64,000 bases of DNA from Micromonospora sp. WMMD1082. GTDB taxonomy: Bacteria; Actinomycetota; Actinomycetes; Mycobacteriales; Micromonosporaceae. This document shows, one piece after another, positions 8,302-17,103 of the stretch. The position numbers were made by a program, and so were the translations under genes. How positions within the stretch are numbered: the stretch's first letter is position 1; every line of letters starts with the position of its first letter. The notes under the pieces were generated by a model. It worked only from the letters and a program-made list of their open reading frames with translations, searched no databases and was not told the origin of the DNA. The stretch covers positions 7,048,501 through 7,112,500 of the forward strand of contig NZ_JARUBM010000002.1 in the NCBI RefSeq assembly GCF_029626175.1. Reading direction: 5' to 3'.

Positions 8302-8895
8302 ATGAGACTGCGACTCGCCGCCAGCACCCTCGTCGGGGCGACCACCGTGGCCGCCGCGCTACTGGTCGCCACGCCCGCGCAGGCCGACACCTGCGTGACA
8401 CCGGACCCGTGCGACACGGAGGTGACCTTCGAGGTGCTGGCGGGTGATCTCCAGATCACCGTGCCGGACGACGTGGCGCTGACCAACGACAGCCCGCCCG
8501 GTGGGTACGCCTTCGGCCAGCTCGGCCCGGTCCTGGTGGAGGACCTGCGGGCGGAATCGGGGGTGGGTTGGACCGCCTCGGTGATCAGTACCGACTTCAC
8601 CACCGACGACGGCGCCGACCCGGGCGAGACGATCGACAGCGGGAACGTCCTCTACTGCTCCGGCCCCGCCACCGCCACCACCGGTTCCGGCACCTTCACC
8701 CCCGGCCAGGCCGGCCCCTGCACGCCGCCGCCGGCCGGCGGGGTGCCGCTGGACACCGAGCAGGAAGCGTTCAGTCACGGCACCGACGGCGTCGGCAACA
8801 ACACCGCCACCTGGAATCCGCTGCTCAGCGTGAACATCCCGCTCGCCACGATCGCCGGGGAGTTCACCGGCACCATCACGCACAGCGTCGTCTGA
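8302..8895 (+). CDS. Secreted WxL-like domain protein
   Basis: 197 aa with a clear signal peptide (hydrophobic core residues 4-22, cleavage after TPAQA). A perfect AGGAGGT ribosome-binding site lies at 8290-8296, five bases before the ATG. The mature protein is acidic, Thr/Gly/Pro-rich and beta-rich: it opens with two close Cys residues (DTCVTPDPCD), contains VGWTASV (a WxL-like W-T-A) and ends with IPLATIAGEFTGTITHSVV, the usual ending of WxL-type domains. It is followed after five bases by a DUF916-type protein, the standard partner of WxL proteins in Firmicutes. Likely role is non-covalent attachment to cell wall or exopolysaccharide; ligand unknown. Confidence 0.78.
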   Translation: MRLRLAASTLVGATTVAAALLVATPAQADTCVTPDPCDTEVTFEVLAGDLQITVPDDVALTNDSPPGGYAFGQLGPVLVEDLRAESGVGWTASVISTDFTTDDGADPGETIDSGNVLYCSGPATATTGSGTFTPGQAGPCTPPPAGGVPLDTEQEAFSHGTDGVGNNTATWNPLLSVNIPLATIAGEFTGTITHSVV

Positions 8896-8900
8896 TCCCG

Positions 8901-9950
8901 ATGACGGCAGTGACGACCCGTTCCTGGGGCGTTCTGGCCGCGACGCTGGTCACCCTGGTGACCGGCGTCGCGGCCGGCATCCCGGCCGCCGCGGCCGACC
9001 GGGAGCGCAGCCCGAGCCCGGCCCCGAGCGCGTCCGGCAGCATCGGCATCCGCCTGGTGGAGGCGTCGGCGGACCGGCACGACGACCCCCGGGCTCGGGT
9101 CTACATCGTCGACCACGTGAAGCCGGGCAGTCGGATGACCCGGCGGATCGAGGTGAGCAACACCTCCGACTCACCACACCGGATCACCCTCTCGGCCGGC
9201 GCCGCCGAGATCAGGAATCACGAGTTCATGCCGGCGCCGGAACCGAACGACAACGAGCTGCCCTCGTGGATCACCATCGACGAACCGGTCATCATGGCGG
9301 AGCCGCACAGCACCACGGTCGTGCGCGCCACCATCGACGTGCCTCCCTCGGCCTCCAGGGGTGAGCGCTACGGCGCGATCTGGGCGACCGTCAGCGGGGC
9401 CGACGGCCAGGACGCCGCGATGCTGGTCCGGCGGGTCAACCGGGTCGGGATCCGGGTGTATCTGGACGTCGGCCGGGGCGGCGAGCCGCCGTCGGACTTC
9501 CGGATCGAGGAGCTGGTGCCGGGCCGCACCGAGCAGGGCGCCCCGGTGGTCCGGGCCAGGGTCCGCAACACCGGCGAGCGCGCCCTCGACCTGAGCGGCA
9601 AGCTGTGGCTCTCCGACGGGCCGGGCGGGCTGAGTGCCGGCCCCTTCCCGGCCCGGCTCGGCACGACCGTGCTGCCCGGCGACACCGCCCAGCTTGAGGT
9701 GGTGCTCGACCCGCAACTGCCCAACGGCCCGTGGCAGGCCCGGCTCCGGGTGGAGAGCGGCCGGATCCACCGCGAGGTCACCGCCCGGATCACCTTCCCG
9801 GACCGGAACGGCTCCTGGGGCCTGCCGACGACCTTCTCCGAGCGGCTTCCCATGATCATTATGGCCAGCGGCGCGGTGGCCACCGTCGCCGGCCTGGTGT
9901 TGTTCCTCGGCTACCGGCGCTCCCGACGGCGCACCCAGTTCGTCCACTGA
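8901..9950 (+). CDS. DUF916-type (WxL-interacting) membrane-anchored surface protein
   Basis: 349 aa. A signal peptide (residues about 8-32) precedes a Ser/Pro linker. The N-terminal domain (about 50-190) matches the DUF916/WxL-protein peptidoglycan-binding pattern: IGIRLVEAS, YIVDHVKPGSRMTRRIEVSN, then ASRGERYGAIWATVS. A second beta-sandwich (about 205-300) carries VVRARVRNTGERALDLSG and resembles the WxL-interacting host-binding domain. One membrane helix near 315-338 and a basic tail end the protein. With the upstream WxL-like gene it forms a two-gene surface module. Expected to sit in the membrane and hold the secreted partner at the wall. Confidence 0.85.
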   Translation: MTAVTTRSWGVLAATLVTLVTGVAAGIPAAAADRERSPSPAPSASGSIGIRLVEASADRHDDPRARVYIVDHVKPGSRMTRRIEVSNTSDSPHRITLSAGAAEIRNHEFMPAPEPNDNELPSWITIDEPVIMAEPHSTTVVRATIDVPPSASRGERYGAIWATVSGADGQDAAMLVRRVNRVGIRVYLDVGRGGEPPSDFRIEELVPGRTEQGAPVVRARVRNTGERALDLSGKLWLSDGPGGLSAGPFPARLGTTVLPGDTAQLEVVLDPQLPNGPWQARLRVESGRIHREVTARITFPDRNGSWGLPTTFSERLPMIIMASGAVATVAGLVLFLGYRRSRRRTQFVH

Positions 9951-9961
9951 GGGACGTCAGG

Positions 9962-10591
9962 TCACGCCGCCCCCGGCACCGCGGCCCAGCCGGCGGGCAG
10001 GCGCGGGACCGGCCAGGCCGGGTCGGGCCGCCAGGTCGCCCAGGACCGGTCCCACCAGCGCTCACCGGCGTCGAGCCGGGCGGCGATCCGGTCGCCCTCG
10101 GCCCGGATCGCCTCACCCATCCCGGGGTAGCGCCCCTCGACCAGCCGCTGGGCGAAGATCTCCACGTCCTTGAAGACGTACCGGTCGGCGTCCGCCGCCC
10201 ACCACAGGTCCAACTCGTGGTCGAGGGTGTCCACCCCGATGGGGGTACGCCGGAACGGGTCCTGGAGGTTGAAGTACCACCCGGCGAAGGTCCGATCCGG
10301 GCCGGACCAGAAGACATCGATCGAGTGCGCCTCGCCGGGGCGCTGGAGCATCAGCTTGCCGTGGCCCGTCCAGGCGCGGTGCCCGGCCGTCTGCCACGGG
10401 TGCCGCCCGCACGGGAAGGCCCCCTCGTCCGGGAAACCGAACTCGGTGCTGGTCGGCAGGTAGAGCGCGAGCAGGTCGGGAGAATCCTCGACACAGATCG
10501 TCGGACAGCCGAACCAGACCTCGCCACGCAGCACCTCACGCCGGACGACCACGTCGCCCGGCGCGAACCGTCCGATCGTCGCCACCCACAC
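9962..10591 (-). CDS. DUF402 domain-containing protein
   Basis: 209 aa from GTG 10591 (GTG 10585 also possible); the frame is open far upstream but crosses other genes. Core features are KLMLQRPGEAHSIDVFW, AGWYFNLQDPFRRTPIGVDT and LDHELDLWWAADADRYVFKD, the conserved acidic cluster of DUF402/FomD-fold nucleoside-phosphate hydrolases. It ends with a Trp/Pro-rich tail. Expected activity is hydrolysis of a nucleoside di- or triphosphate. It lies 14 bases downstream of the small HTH gene and is probably co-transcribed with it. Convergent with the DUF916 gene (11-base gap). Confidence 0.85.
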   Translation of the reverse strand: MWVATIGRFAPGDVVVRREVLRGEVWFGCPTICVEDSPDLLALYLPTSTEFGFPDEGAFPCGRHPWQTAGHRAWTGHGKLMLQRPGEAHSIDVFWSGPDRTFAGWYFNLQDPFRRTPIGVDTLDHELDLWWAADADRYVFKDVEIFAQRLVEGRYPGMGEAIRAEGDRIAARLDAGERWWDRSWATWRPDPAWPVPRLPAGWAAVPGAA

Positions 10592-10605
10592 CCCCCGCGC
10601 CCCGG

Positions 10606-10794
10606 TCAGTCCTCCGTCAGCTCCGGTCGATGCTCCCTGATCCACGCCTCGACATCCGACTTCCGCCACACCTTTCCCATCGCCAGCACCGCGATGGGCT
10701 CCGGGAAGTTCCGCTGGTTGGCGATCACGGATGCACGCTGCCGGGAGACGTTCCCCAGCATCTCCCGAATCTCCGACACGCCCACGATCTCCAC
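10606..10794 (-). CDS. Small AlpA/excisionase-like helix-turn-helix protein
   Basis: 62 aa from GTG 10794 (an in-frame ATG at 10866 would add 24 unlikely residues). The sequence VEIVGVSEIREMLGNVSRQR followed by ANQRNFPEPI and GKVWRKSDVEAWIRE is the classic winged-helix layout of AlpA/excisionase-like DNA-binding proteins. Such proteins regulate mobile-element genes or small operons. Here it precedes DUF402 by 14 bases. No integrase or attachment site was recognised nearby, so a local transcription factor is as likely as an element remnant. Confidence 0.75.
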   Translation of the reverse strand: MEIVGVSEIREMLGNVSRQRASVIANQRNFPEPIAVLAMGKVWRKSDVEAWIREHRPELTED

Positions 10795-10882
10795 ACGTTG
10801 ACAATGACAGCGGCCACCATACTCGACTCCGACAACTACGGAGTCTATTGACTCGGGCAACAGCATCCGTCAGCATCGGGGG

Positions 10883-11203
10883 ATGAGCGCACCGCACTTC
10901 TCTCCCGACCGGCGGCAGCCGCTGGGCCGGCTGCATCCGGTGCACCAGCACCTGCCCCAGCGACCCGGATGGTCGTGCCGGGTGTGCTCCGCCGCCTGGC
11001 CGTGCCCGACCGCCCGGATGCTGCTCCGGATCGAATACGGACCCGACCGGGTCGGCCTCTCCGTCTACCTGGCCGGGATGCTCTTCGACGCCACCGGGGA
11101 CCTGCTGCGCCGCGCCGACTGCCCACCTCCGACCCCGATGGAGCTGTTCGACCGCTTCCTGGCCTGGACGGCCCCCGTCCCGCAGCGCGGGCAACGGCAG
11201 TGA
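10883..11203 (+). CDS. Small Cys-rich protein of unknown function
   Basis: 106 aa starting at ATG 10883. The N-terminal third is His/Pro-rich and contains GWSCRVCSAAWPCPTAR, a possible metal-binding C-x2-C-x5-C knuckle. The middle (GLSVYLAGMLFDATGDLL) looks helical and LFDRFLAWT closes the domain. Small proteins of this pattern are widespread in actinobacteria, usually as hypotheticals and sometimes labelled flavin reductase without support. No function is assigned. It is divergent from the small HTH gene, sharing an 88-base promoter gap. Confidence 0.65.
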   Translation: MSAPHFSPDRRQPLGRLHPVHQHLPQRPGWSCRVCSAAWPCPTARMLLRIEYGPDRVGLSVYLAGMLFDATGDLLRRADCPPPTPMELFDRFLAWTAPVPQRGQRQ

Positions 11204-11528
11204 GATCTGACCGCTAGAGGGAGCCCACCACAGCGCACCGGCGACAAGAGGTCCCGGCCCGGGTTCATGATCCGCGCAACTTCCCTGATACTGCTGCCTC
11301 GGACGGAGCTGAGGCAGCAGTATCCCTGAAACTGTGCAGATCTTGGCAGCATGATCCGACGGGGCCTTGCCCTTGCGGGCTTCGTGGTCCACGGGGGCCG
11401 AGCAGACCGCGCGGCAGACCGCATGCCCTCTCTGCGTCTGCACGGCGTCCCGAAGAGACCGGGCGACTTGGACAGTTACCGTCAGCGTCGAACGGAAAGT
11501 GTCCAGATCTACAGCCGGGGCGAGGGTA
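11204..11528. other. 325-base intergenic region with a hairpin element
   Basis: No credible gene. It holds the palindrome at 11287-11324 inside a segment bounded by the direct repeat CATGATCCG (11266-11274 and 11350-11358), plus about 170 bases of lower-complexity sequence up to the stop of the large LuxR regulator. The base composition is noticeably less GC-rich than flanking genes. Confidence 0.6.
11266..11358. repeat. Putative small hairpin (MITE/REP-like) element with 9-bp flanking direct repeats
   Basis: A perfect 14-bp inverted repeat (GATACTGCTGCCTC at 11287-11300 and its complement at 11311-11324) with a 10-base loop lies in the middle. The 9-bp word CATGATCCG flanks it on both sides in direct orientation, and CCCTGATACTG is echoed by CCCTGAAACTG on the far side. 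This could be a non-autonomous mobile element or a bidirectional terminator for the converging genes at 10883 and 11529. Confidence 0.5.
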
Positions 11529-14363
11529 CTACGGGGTGGGGGCCGTGCCGGTGAACCGGCCGACCATCTCGGTGCGCGAACGCACGCCCAGCTTGGCGAA
11601 GATCCGGGACAGGTGCGACTCGACGGTACGGCGGCTCAGGAAGAGCCGGGCGGCGATCTCCTGGTTGGTCAGGCCGCCGCGTACCAGCTCGGCGATCTCC
11701 CGCTCCCGGGCGGAGAGCGTGGTGGTGCCGGTCGCCGCCGGGCGCGGTTCCCGCCGGGGGCGCGACGGTGTCGCGGCCCGGTCCCGGGCGAGCACCGACA
11801 GCAGCCAGGTGGCCCCGCAGGCTTCGTACCCCTCCTGGGCCTGCCGGAAGGCGTCCCGGGCCCGCCCGGGGCGACCGCCCCGGACATGCGCGTTGCCGGC
11901 CAGGTGCCGCGCGAGCGCTTCCTCGACGGGCGCCCTGGCGACGGCGAGTCGGGTGGCAGCGGCGGCGGCCAGGGTCGCGGCCTCGTCGTACCGGTGCGCA
12001 CCGGCGGCCACGTACGCCTGGGCATAGCCGGCCCAGCCCTGTTCGTAGGCGAGCCCGGCGGCGTCGGCCAGCGCGACCGCCCGGCTGGCGTACCGGCCGG
12101 CGGTGCCGGCGTCACCCGACCTGGCCAGCCCGATCGCGCGCAGCGCGTCGCGGGGTACGGCGGTCGGTGGGCCGGCGGGCCACGGCCCCGGGTCGGCGAC
12201 GATCCCCAGGCACGACTCCGGCCGCCCGGCGGCCAGATGGGCGATGGCCAGGTTGACCTGGCCGACCCGCCGCCACATCCGGGAGCGCGGCCAGTCACTC
12301 GTAGCGAGCCGGTCGGTGGCGCCGAGGGCGGCCGACGGCCCGGCGGTCAACAGCAGCGGACGCAGCGCGACCGCCTCCGCCATGGCCCGCATCTCGACGC
12401 TGCCGATGCGCCGGGCAACCGCCGCCGCCTCGTCCGCGAGTTGGATGGCCGTCTCCAGGTGCCCGAGCCGCGTCTGGAGCGCGGCGCGCACGACCAGCAG
12501 GTACGGCACCGCGCTGCTGTCCCGGACGCTCTCCACCACGTCCGCCGCCCGGTCCAGGTGATGGGCGGCGGCGGCGACCTCGCCCAGGTGCATGCGGACC
12601 CACGCCAGCGGGCCGAACAGCTCGACGTGCGGGCGCAGCGCCGCGTTCGTCGCCGTGTCGACCAGCTCGGCCGCCACGGCCCCGTCGCGCCGGGCCGCGT
12701 CGAGGTCGCCGCGGTAGAGACCGCCGAAGGCGCGCAGCGCACGTGCCGCGGCGGAGAGCGCTGGACGGTCGGCCTCCAGCAGGGCGAGTGCGCGCTCCGC
12801 GTGCCGTACCGTGGTGTCGCTGTCCTCGCCGAGCGCCGCTATCGCGGCGAGTTCCACGTGCAGCTTCCCCGCCGAGGTCCGGGGCAGCCGCTCGCCGGTC
12901 AGTTGCGCCGTGACCAGGCTGGCCGCCTCGTCGATGTCGCCACGCAGGCGGGCCACGACCGCGCGGAACGCCGCCGCCTCGGTACGCACCCGGTCGTCGA
13001 CGTGCGCCAGCTCGCGCAGCACCTCCCGGCTGCGTTCCAGGTCGCCGCTCAGCCCCAGGGCGCGGGCGTACTGGAGGAGCACGGTCGGCCGCCGGTCACC
13101 GAGCGGATGGCCCTCCGGCAGCAGGCGAAGGGCGGCGCCGAGCCAGCGGGCCGCCTGGGCCGGCGCGTGGTAGGTGAAGGCCAGGCCCGCGTCGATCAGG
13201 GTCTCGGCGGCGGCCTCGTCGCCGGGTTGGGCGGACCGTTCGGTGTGGTGTGCCACCACCTGCGGAGGGCCGTGATGGGCGCGCAGGTGGGCCGCCGCGC
13301 GGGCGTGTGCGGTGACCCGCCACGCCGGACCGGCCAGCTCGTGGGCGGCGGCGCGCACCAGCGGATGCCGGAACCGCAGCTGCGCGGCGTCGACGCCCAT
13401 CAGCCCGCGCCGGTGCAGCTCGTCGGCGGCGTCCACCACCGCGCCGGTCGGCAACTCCGCCACCTGCGCCACCAGGCCGATGGAGGCGTGGTCGCCGGCG
13501 ATGGCCGCCGCGTACGCGACGCGGCGAACCGGCCCGTCCAGATCGGCGATGTCGCCGGCGAGCGCGGTGAGGACGTGACGCTCCGAGACGTCCACGTCGT
13601 CGTTGTCCACCAGCGCCGCGAGCGTGTCGTCGCGGCAGCGGGACAGCTCCTGGATGTAGAGCGGGTTACCGCCACTGGCCCGCGAGAGAAGCATCCGACG
13701 GCGGCGCGGCACCCCCGGAAGCAGCGCGTCGATGTCGGCGGGCCCGAGGCGGGGCAGGTCGATGTGGATGGCGGCCGGGCCGAGGTGCACGATCGCGTCG
13801 GCGACCCCGGCCGGGGGCTGCTCGCTGCGGAAGGCGACCGCGATCAGCGCCGGGCGGCGCGGTGGCTTGCGGATGAGGTACTCGGTCAGCTCCAGCGACG
13901 GTTCGTCCGCCCAGTGCAGGTCGTCGAGGAGCAGTGCGACGCCGGGTGCCCGGGCACCGTCGACGAGCCGCCGTACCGCCGCGTAGATCCGGGCCCGGTC
14001 CACAGACGAGGCCGAACCGTGGGCTATCGGTTGGCCGTGGAGAGCACGCGACACCACCTCGCCGTGCTCCGCCGTGCCGCCGGCCGAGACGAGTGGCTCC
14101 AGCGCGTCGGCGTACATCGCGAAGGGCACGTCCCGCTCGAACTCGGCGGCCCGGCCCGCGCAGACCAGCAGCCCGGCGGCTGCCGCCCGGTCCGCCAGCG
14201 CCCGCAGCATGCTGGTCTTCCCGATGCCCGCCTCGCCGCACAGGTTGACCGCCACGAACTCGCCGCCGGCCACCGCCGACACGGCCGAGTCGAGCGCCGC
14301 CAGCTGGCTGGTACGGCCGACGAGGGACGCCGACGCGCCCACGCCCAACGGACGTGCGGCCAC
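11529..14363 (-). CDS. LAL-type LuxR regulator with AAA/NACHT-like ATPase domain
   Basis: 944 aa. The N-terminal ATPase starts with LVGRTSQLAAL and Walker A GEAGIGKTS (residues about 43-51); Walker B is near VALLLDDLHWAD. The long middle region (about 330-860) is Ala/Leu/Arg-rich and helical, as in TPR-like LAL/MalT regulators. The last 65 residues are a LuxR HTH (LSAREREIAELVRGGLTNQE, then SRRTVESHLSRIFAKLGVRS). LAL proteins are ATP-driven transcription activators, often of secondary-metabolite or sugar genes. It is transcribed away from the secreted-protein genes at 14575, which share its upstream region and are plausible targets (inference). Confidence 0.93.
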   Translation of the reverse strand: MAARPLGVGASASLVGRTSQLAALDSAVSAVAGGEFVAVNLCGEAGIGKTSMLRALADRAAAAGLLVCAGRAAEFERDVPFAMYADALEPLVSAGGTAEHGEVVSRALHGQPIAHGSASSVDRARIYAAVRRLVDGARAPGVALLLDDLHWADEPSLELTEYLIRKPPRRPALIAVAFRSEQPPAGVADAIVHLGPAAIHIDLPRLGPADIDALLPGVPRRRRMLLSRASGGNPLYIQELSRCRDDTLAALVDNDDVDVSERHVLTALAGDIADLDGPVRRVAYAAAIAGDHASIGLVAQVAELPTGAVVDAADELHRRGLMGVDAAQLRFRHPLVRAAAHELAGPAWRVTAHARAAAHLRAHHGPPQVVAHHTERSAQPGDEAAAETLIDAGLAFTYHAPAQAARWLGAALRLLPEGHPLGDRRPTVLLQYARALGLSGDLERSREVLRELAHVDDRVRTEAAAFRAVVARLRGDIDEAASLVTAQLTGERLPRTSAGKLHVELAAIAALGEDSDTTVRHAERALALLEADRPALSAAARALRAFGGLYRGDLDAARRDGAVAAELVDTATNAALRPHVELFGPLAWVRMHLGEVAAAAHHLDRAADVVESVRDSSAVPYLLVVRAALQTRLGHLETAIQLADEAAAVARRIGSVEMRAMAEAVALRPLLLTAGPSAALGATDRLATSDWPRSRMWRRVGQVNLAIAHLAAGRPESCLGIVADPGPWPAGPPTAVPRDALRAIGLARSGDAGTAGRYASRAVALADAAGLAYEQGWAGYAQAYVAAGAHRYDEAATLAAAAATRLAVARAPVEEALARHLAGNAHVRGGRPGRARDAFRQAQEGYEACGATWLLSVLARDRAATPSRPRREPRPAATGTTTLSAREREIAELVRGGLTNQEIAARLFLSRRTVESHLSRIFAKLGVRSRTEMVGRFTGTAPTP

Positions 14364-14574
14364 GGCGCCTCCCCAGACTCGTTGCCTGGAACCGATCCTA
14401 GACGCCGCGCTACGTCATGGCACCGCGCGGTGACCGGTCTCCGGCCACACCGGACCCCACCTCACGCAATCCACGGTTGCGTAGTTTCACGGATACCGCA
14501 CGCCTTCTCCGGAATGGAACGCTGACCGCCGTTGGCCGGCCGGCATCGATGGACGGAAGGTGAGGAGGATCGGA

Positions 14575-15453
14575 GTGCGGACAGGGAAACTACTTCTCCG
14601 TGGGGTCATCGCCGTAGCGCTGGGTGTGGGGCTGGCCCTGCCGGCGCCCCCGGCGGCGTCGGCGGCGGCATCAGGGGCTGCGTCGGCGGCTGCGTCGGGG
14701 GCTGAGGCGGGGGCTGCGTCGGCCAGGGCACAGGTCGCCGAGGGCGTCGACTACGGGAAGCTCATCGACATTCTTCTCGCCGCGGCCGAGATGGGGCGGG
14801 ACGGTGTCTACACCCCGCAGGAGATCAACCAGCTGATTCAGCAGGTGATCGGCGCCGTCAACGGCACCAGGGTCGACCTGCTCGCCCGCCTCAACTCGCA
14901 GCTCACCCACGAGATCCAGGCCAAGACCGAGGCGGCCGTGACAAAGGTCGAACTGTTGCAGGTGCCGTGGGCCGCCGGCCCCGCCCTGAACAGCACCCAC
15001 GACGCGGCCTACGCGGCAAAGGTGCACCTACAGACGGTCCGCGACGACGACGACGCGCTCGATGCCGTGGGTCGAGCGATGATCACCCTGTTCACCATGC
15101 TGGAGACCGCGTACCTCATGGTCGACGCCGACGATGGCACGAATCTCGCGGCGACCCAACGCCCGTACTTCCGCCAGGGCCTGGAATACCTCATCCAGGC
15201 GATGACGCCGGACTGCGTGGACGGCGGCGTCCCGAACGCCGGTCTCTACACGTACACCTGCTCCTACGGCGGAAAGACGGTCCGCGGGACGTACTGGGAG
15301 GGCACCGACACCTTCCGGATCGACGACGATCCACCGCTCCCCGGGCCCTTCAACAGGCAACTCGTGGCGGACGTCCTCATGTACGACACCGCACAGCGGC
15401 TCGCGAAGCGGGCCCTACAGGTGCTGATCGACAGGGGCGTCGGCCTCCCCTGA
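14575..15453 (+). CDS. Secreted protein of unknown function
   Basis: 292 aa. GTG 14575 is chosen because GAGGAGG (14562-14568) is correctly spaced upstream; the frame opens earlier at 14560. A signal peptide (about 5-32, ending ASA) is followed by a low-complexity Ala/Ser/Gly stretch encoded by tandem GGGGCTGCGTCGG-like repeats (about 14670-14732). The mature part is helical (YTPQEINQLIQQVIGAVNGT, AKTEAAVTKVELLQ) and ends with a region holding two Cys residues (TPDCVDGG, YTYTCSYGG). It resembles the next gene in layout (signal peptide, AAVTK motif, C-terminal two-Cys region), so the two are probably distant paralogs. No family recognised. Confidence 0.8.
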   Translation: MRTGKLLLRGVIAVALGVGLALPAPPAASAAASGAASAAASGAEAGAASARAQVAEGVDYGKLIDILLAAAEMGRDGVYTPQEINQLIQQVIGAVNGTRVDLLARLNSQLTHEIQAKTEAAVTKVELLQVPWAAGPALNSTHDAAYAAKVHLQTVRDDDDALDAVGRAMITLFTMLETAYLMVDADDGTNLAATQRPYFRQGLEYLIQAMTPDCVDGGVPNAGLYTYTCSYGGKTVRGTYWEGTDTFRIDDDPPLPGPFNRQLVADVLMYDTAQRLAKRALQVLIDRGVGLP

Positions 15454-15505
15454 CCGTGACCGACCAGGCAGACATCCCCCCGAGAGATGAGATGAGAGCC
15501 CGTAC

Positions 15506-16276
15506 ATGAAACGCAGAATCGTCACCGGCATCGTTTCCGCGACCACCGCGATGGTGCTCGCCGTCTCCGGCACCGCCCAACCCGCCCGCGCCGCGATCCC
15601 GTGGCCCCAGATCGCCGTCGCCGTGGTCTCGTACCTCTACGGTGGCAGCGGCGGCGGCAGCGACCTGGAACGGGCCAAGCAGGAGATCATCGCCGCCGTC
15701 GAGAGTTCCAAGCAGGAGATCCTCAACCACATCGACGCCATCGCCGCCGCCGACGTCGAGGCCTGCACCGAGGCCGCCGTCACCAAGATCGCGCAGATCG
15801 ACAGCATGCCGGGGAGCCTGCTCGGTCCCTTCGTCAACGGCGCCGTCGACTGCGCCGCGCTCTCCAACGCCTACCTGAACGCCGTCCAGGATCCCCGCGC
15901 CGCCGACAACATCGGCAAACTGATGGGGGTCATCTACTCCATCGCCATGGTTGCCTTCGCCAAGTACGGCCTCACCACCACCGACCTGCTCAACGGCCTC
16001 ATCCGCGGCTACGAGAACCTCGTCACCAAGCTCGCCCCCGCCTGCCGGGACGACACCATCAGGGAGTACGACTCGATGGGCCGGCTGGTGACCGTCGAGA
16101 TCACCCACACCTGCGTGGCGTACAACGGGGACTCCGCGAGCGGCACGGAGATCTACTACCTCGGCCGGCCGACGAAGACCATCAACCGAGACCAGATCAA
16201 CAAGAACGCCACCCGGAACACGAGCCGCTGGACCGCCCAGGAGTCACTACCGACGCTGATCCAGCTTCGGCCGTAG
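15506..16276 (+). CDS. Secreted protein of unknown function, paralog-like partner
   Basis: 256 aa. Signal peptide MKRRIVTGIVSATTAMVLAV with cleavage after ARA. Then a Gly/Ser turn and the amphipathic helix LERAKQEIIAAVESSKQEIL, followed by ACTEAAVTKIAQID, which parallels the AAVTK element of the preceding gene. The C-terminal part (YDSMGRLVTVEITHTCVAYN) has an RHS/YD-like short motif and a Cys matching the two-Cys region upstream. The 52-base spacing suggests one operon. Function unknown; an exported pair acting outside the cell is the only safe inference. Confidence 0.8.
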   Translation: MKRRIVTGIVSATTAMVLAVSGTAQPARAAIPWPQIAVAVVSYLYGGSGGGSDLERAKQEIIAAVESSKQEILNHIDAIAAADVEACTEAAVTKIAQIDSMPGSLLGPFVNGAVDCAALSNAYLNAVQDPRAADNIGKLMGVIYSIAMVAFAKYGLTTTDLLNGLIRGYENLVTKLAPACRDDTIREYDSMGRLVTVEITHTCVAYNGDSASGTEIYYLGRPTKTINRDQINKNATRNTSRWTAQESLPTLIQLRP

Positions 16277-16290
16277 CCTGACCTCGACAC

Positions 16291-16330
16291 CGGACGGCCC
16301 GTCACCCACGCAGCGGCGACGGGCCGTCCG
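16291..16330. terminator. Bidirectional hairpin terminator
   Basis: Perfect 13-bp stem: CGGACGGCCCGTC (16291-16303) with GACGGGCCGTCCG (16318-16330), 14-base loop. It lies between the converging secreted-protein gene and yebC, so it can end both transcripts. Confidence 0.75.
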
Positions 16331-16353
16331 GGCAGGTGCTGGCCGATGCCGGG

Positions 16354-17103
16354 TCAGCCGACGGCTGCCATGATCTCGTCGGAGACGTCGAAGTTCGCGT
16401 AGACGTTCTGCACGTCGTCGCTGTCCTCCAGGACGTCGATCAGCTTGAAGATCTTGCGCGCGCCCTCCTCGTCCAGCGGCACGCTGACGCTGGGGATGAG
16501 CGAGGACTCGGCCGACTCGTACTCGATGCCGGCATCCTGCAAGGCGGTCCGCACGGCGACCAGGTCGCCCGGCTCGGAGACCACCTCGAACGCCTCGTCC
16601 AGGTCGTTGACCTCCTCGGCGCCCGCGTCGAGGACCGCCAGCATGACGTCGTCCTCGGTCGTGCCGGCCTTGGGGACGATCACCACGCCCTTGCGGGAGA
16701 ACATGTACGACACCGAGCCGGCATCGGCGAACGAGCCGCCGTTGCGGGTCAGCGCGGTGCGCACCTCGGTGGCGGCCCGGTTGCGGTTGTCGGTCAGGCA
16801 CTCGATCAGCAGCGCGACGCCGTTCGGGCCGTACCCCTCATACATGATCGTCTGGTAGTCGGCGCCGCCGGCCTCCAGGCCGGAGCCGCGCTTGACCGCC
16901 CGGTCGATGTTGTCGTTGGGGACCGAGTTCTTCTTGGCCTTCTGGATGGCGTCGTAGAGGGTCGGATTGCCCGCCGGGTCGCCCCCGCCGGTACGCGCCG
17001 CGACCTCCACGTTCTTGATCAGCTTGGCGAACATCTTGCCGCGCTTGGCGTCGATGACCGCCTTCTTGTGCTTGGTCGTCGCCCACTTTGAGTGGCCGGA
17101 CAT
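16354..17103 (-). CDS. YebC/PmpR family transcriptional regulator or translation factor
   Basis: 249 aa, the standard family length, with the invariant N-terminus [20 protein letters not shown] and family motifs [34 protein letters not shown] and [14 protein letters not shown]. The family binds DNA as a regulator, and YebC-type proteins have also been linked to relief of ribosome stalling at proline tracts. In many actinobacteria it sits between pdxT and ruvC. Here it is separated from pdxT by two unrelated genes, and no ruvC lies on its downstream side. Confidence 0.96.
   Translation of the reverse strand: MSGHSKWATTKHKKAVIDAKRGKMFAKLIKNVEVAARTGGGDPAGNPTLYDAIQKAKKNSVPNDNIDRAVKRGSGLEAGGADYQTIMYEGYGPNGVALLIECLTDNRNRAATEVRTALTRNGGSFADAGSVSYMFSRKGVVIVPKAGTTEDDVMLAVLDAGAEEVNDLDEAFEVVSEPGDLVAVRTALQDAGIEYESAESSLIPSVSVPLDEEGARKIFKLIDVLEDSDDVQNVYANFDVSDEIMAAVG

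Noticed and set aside
11367..14525. 1052-codon open frame on plus strand
   Set aside because: Antisense to the well-supported LAL regulator; composition is Arg/Gly/Ala/Pro-rich with no motifs, the usual GC-rich shadow.
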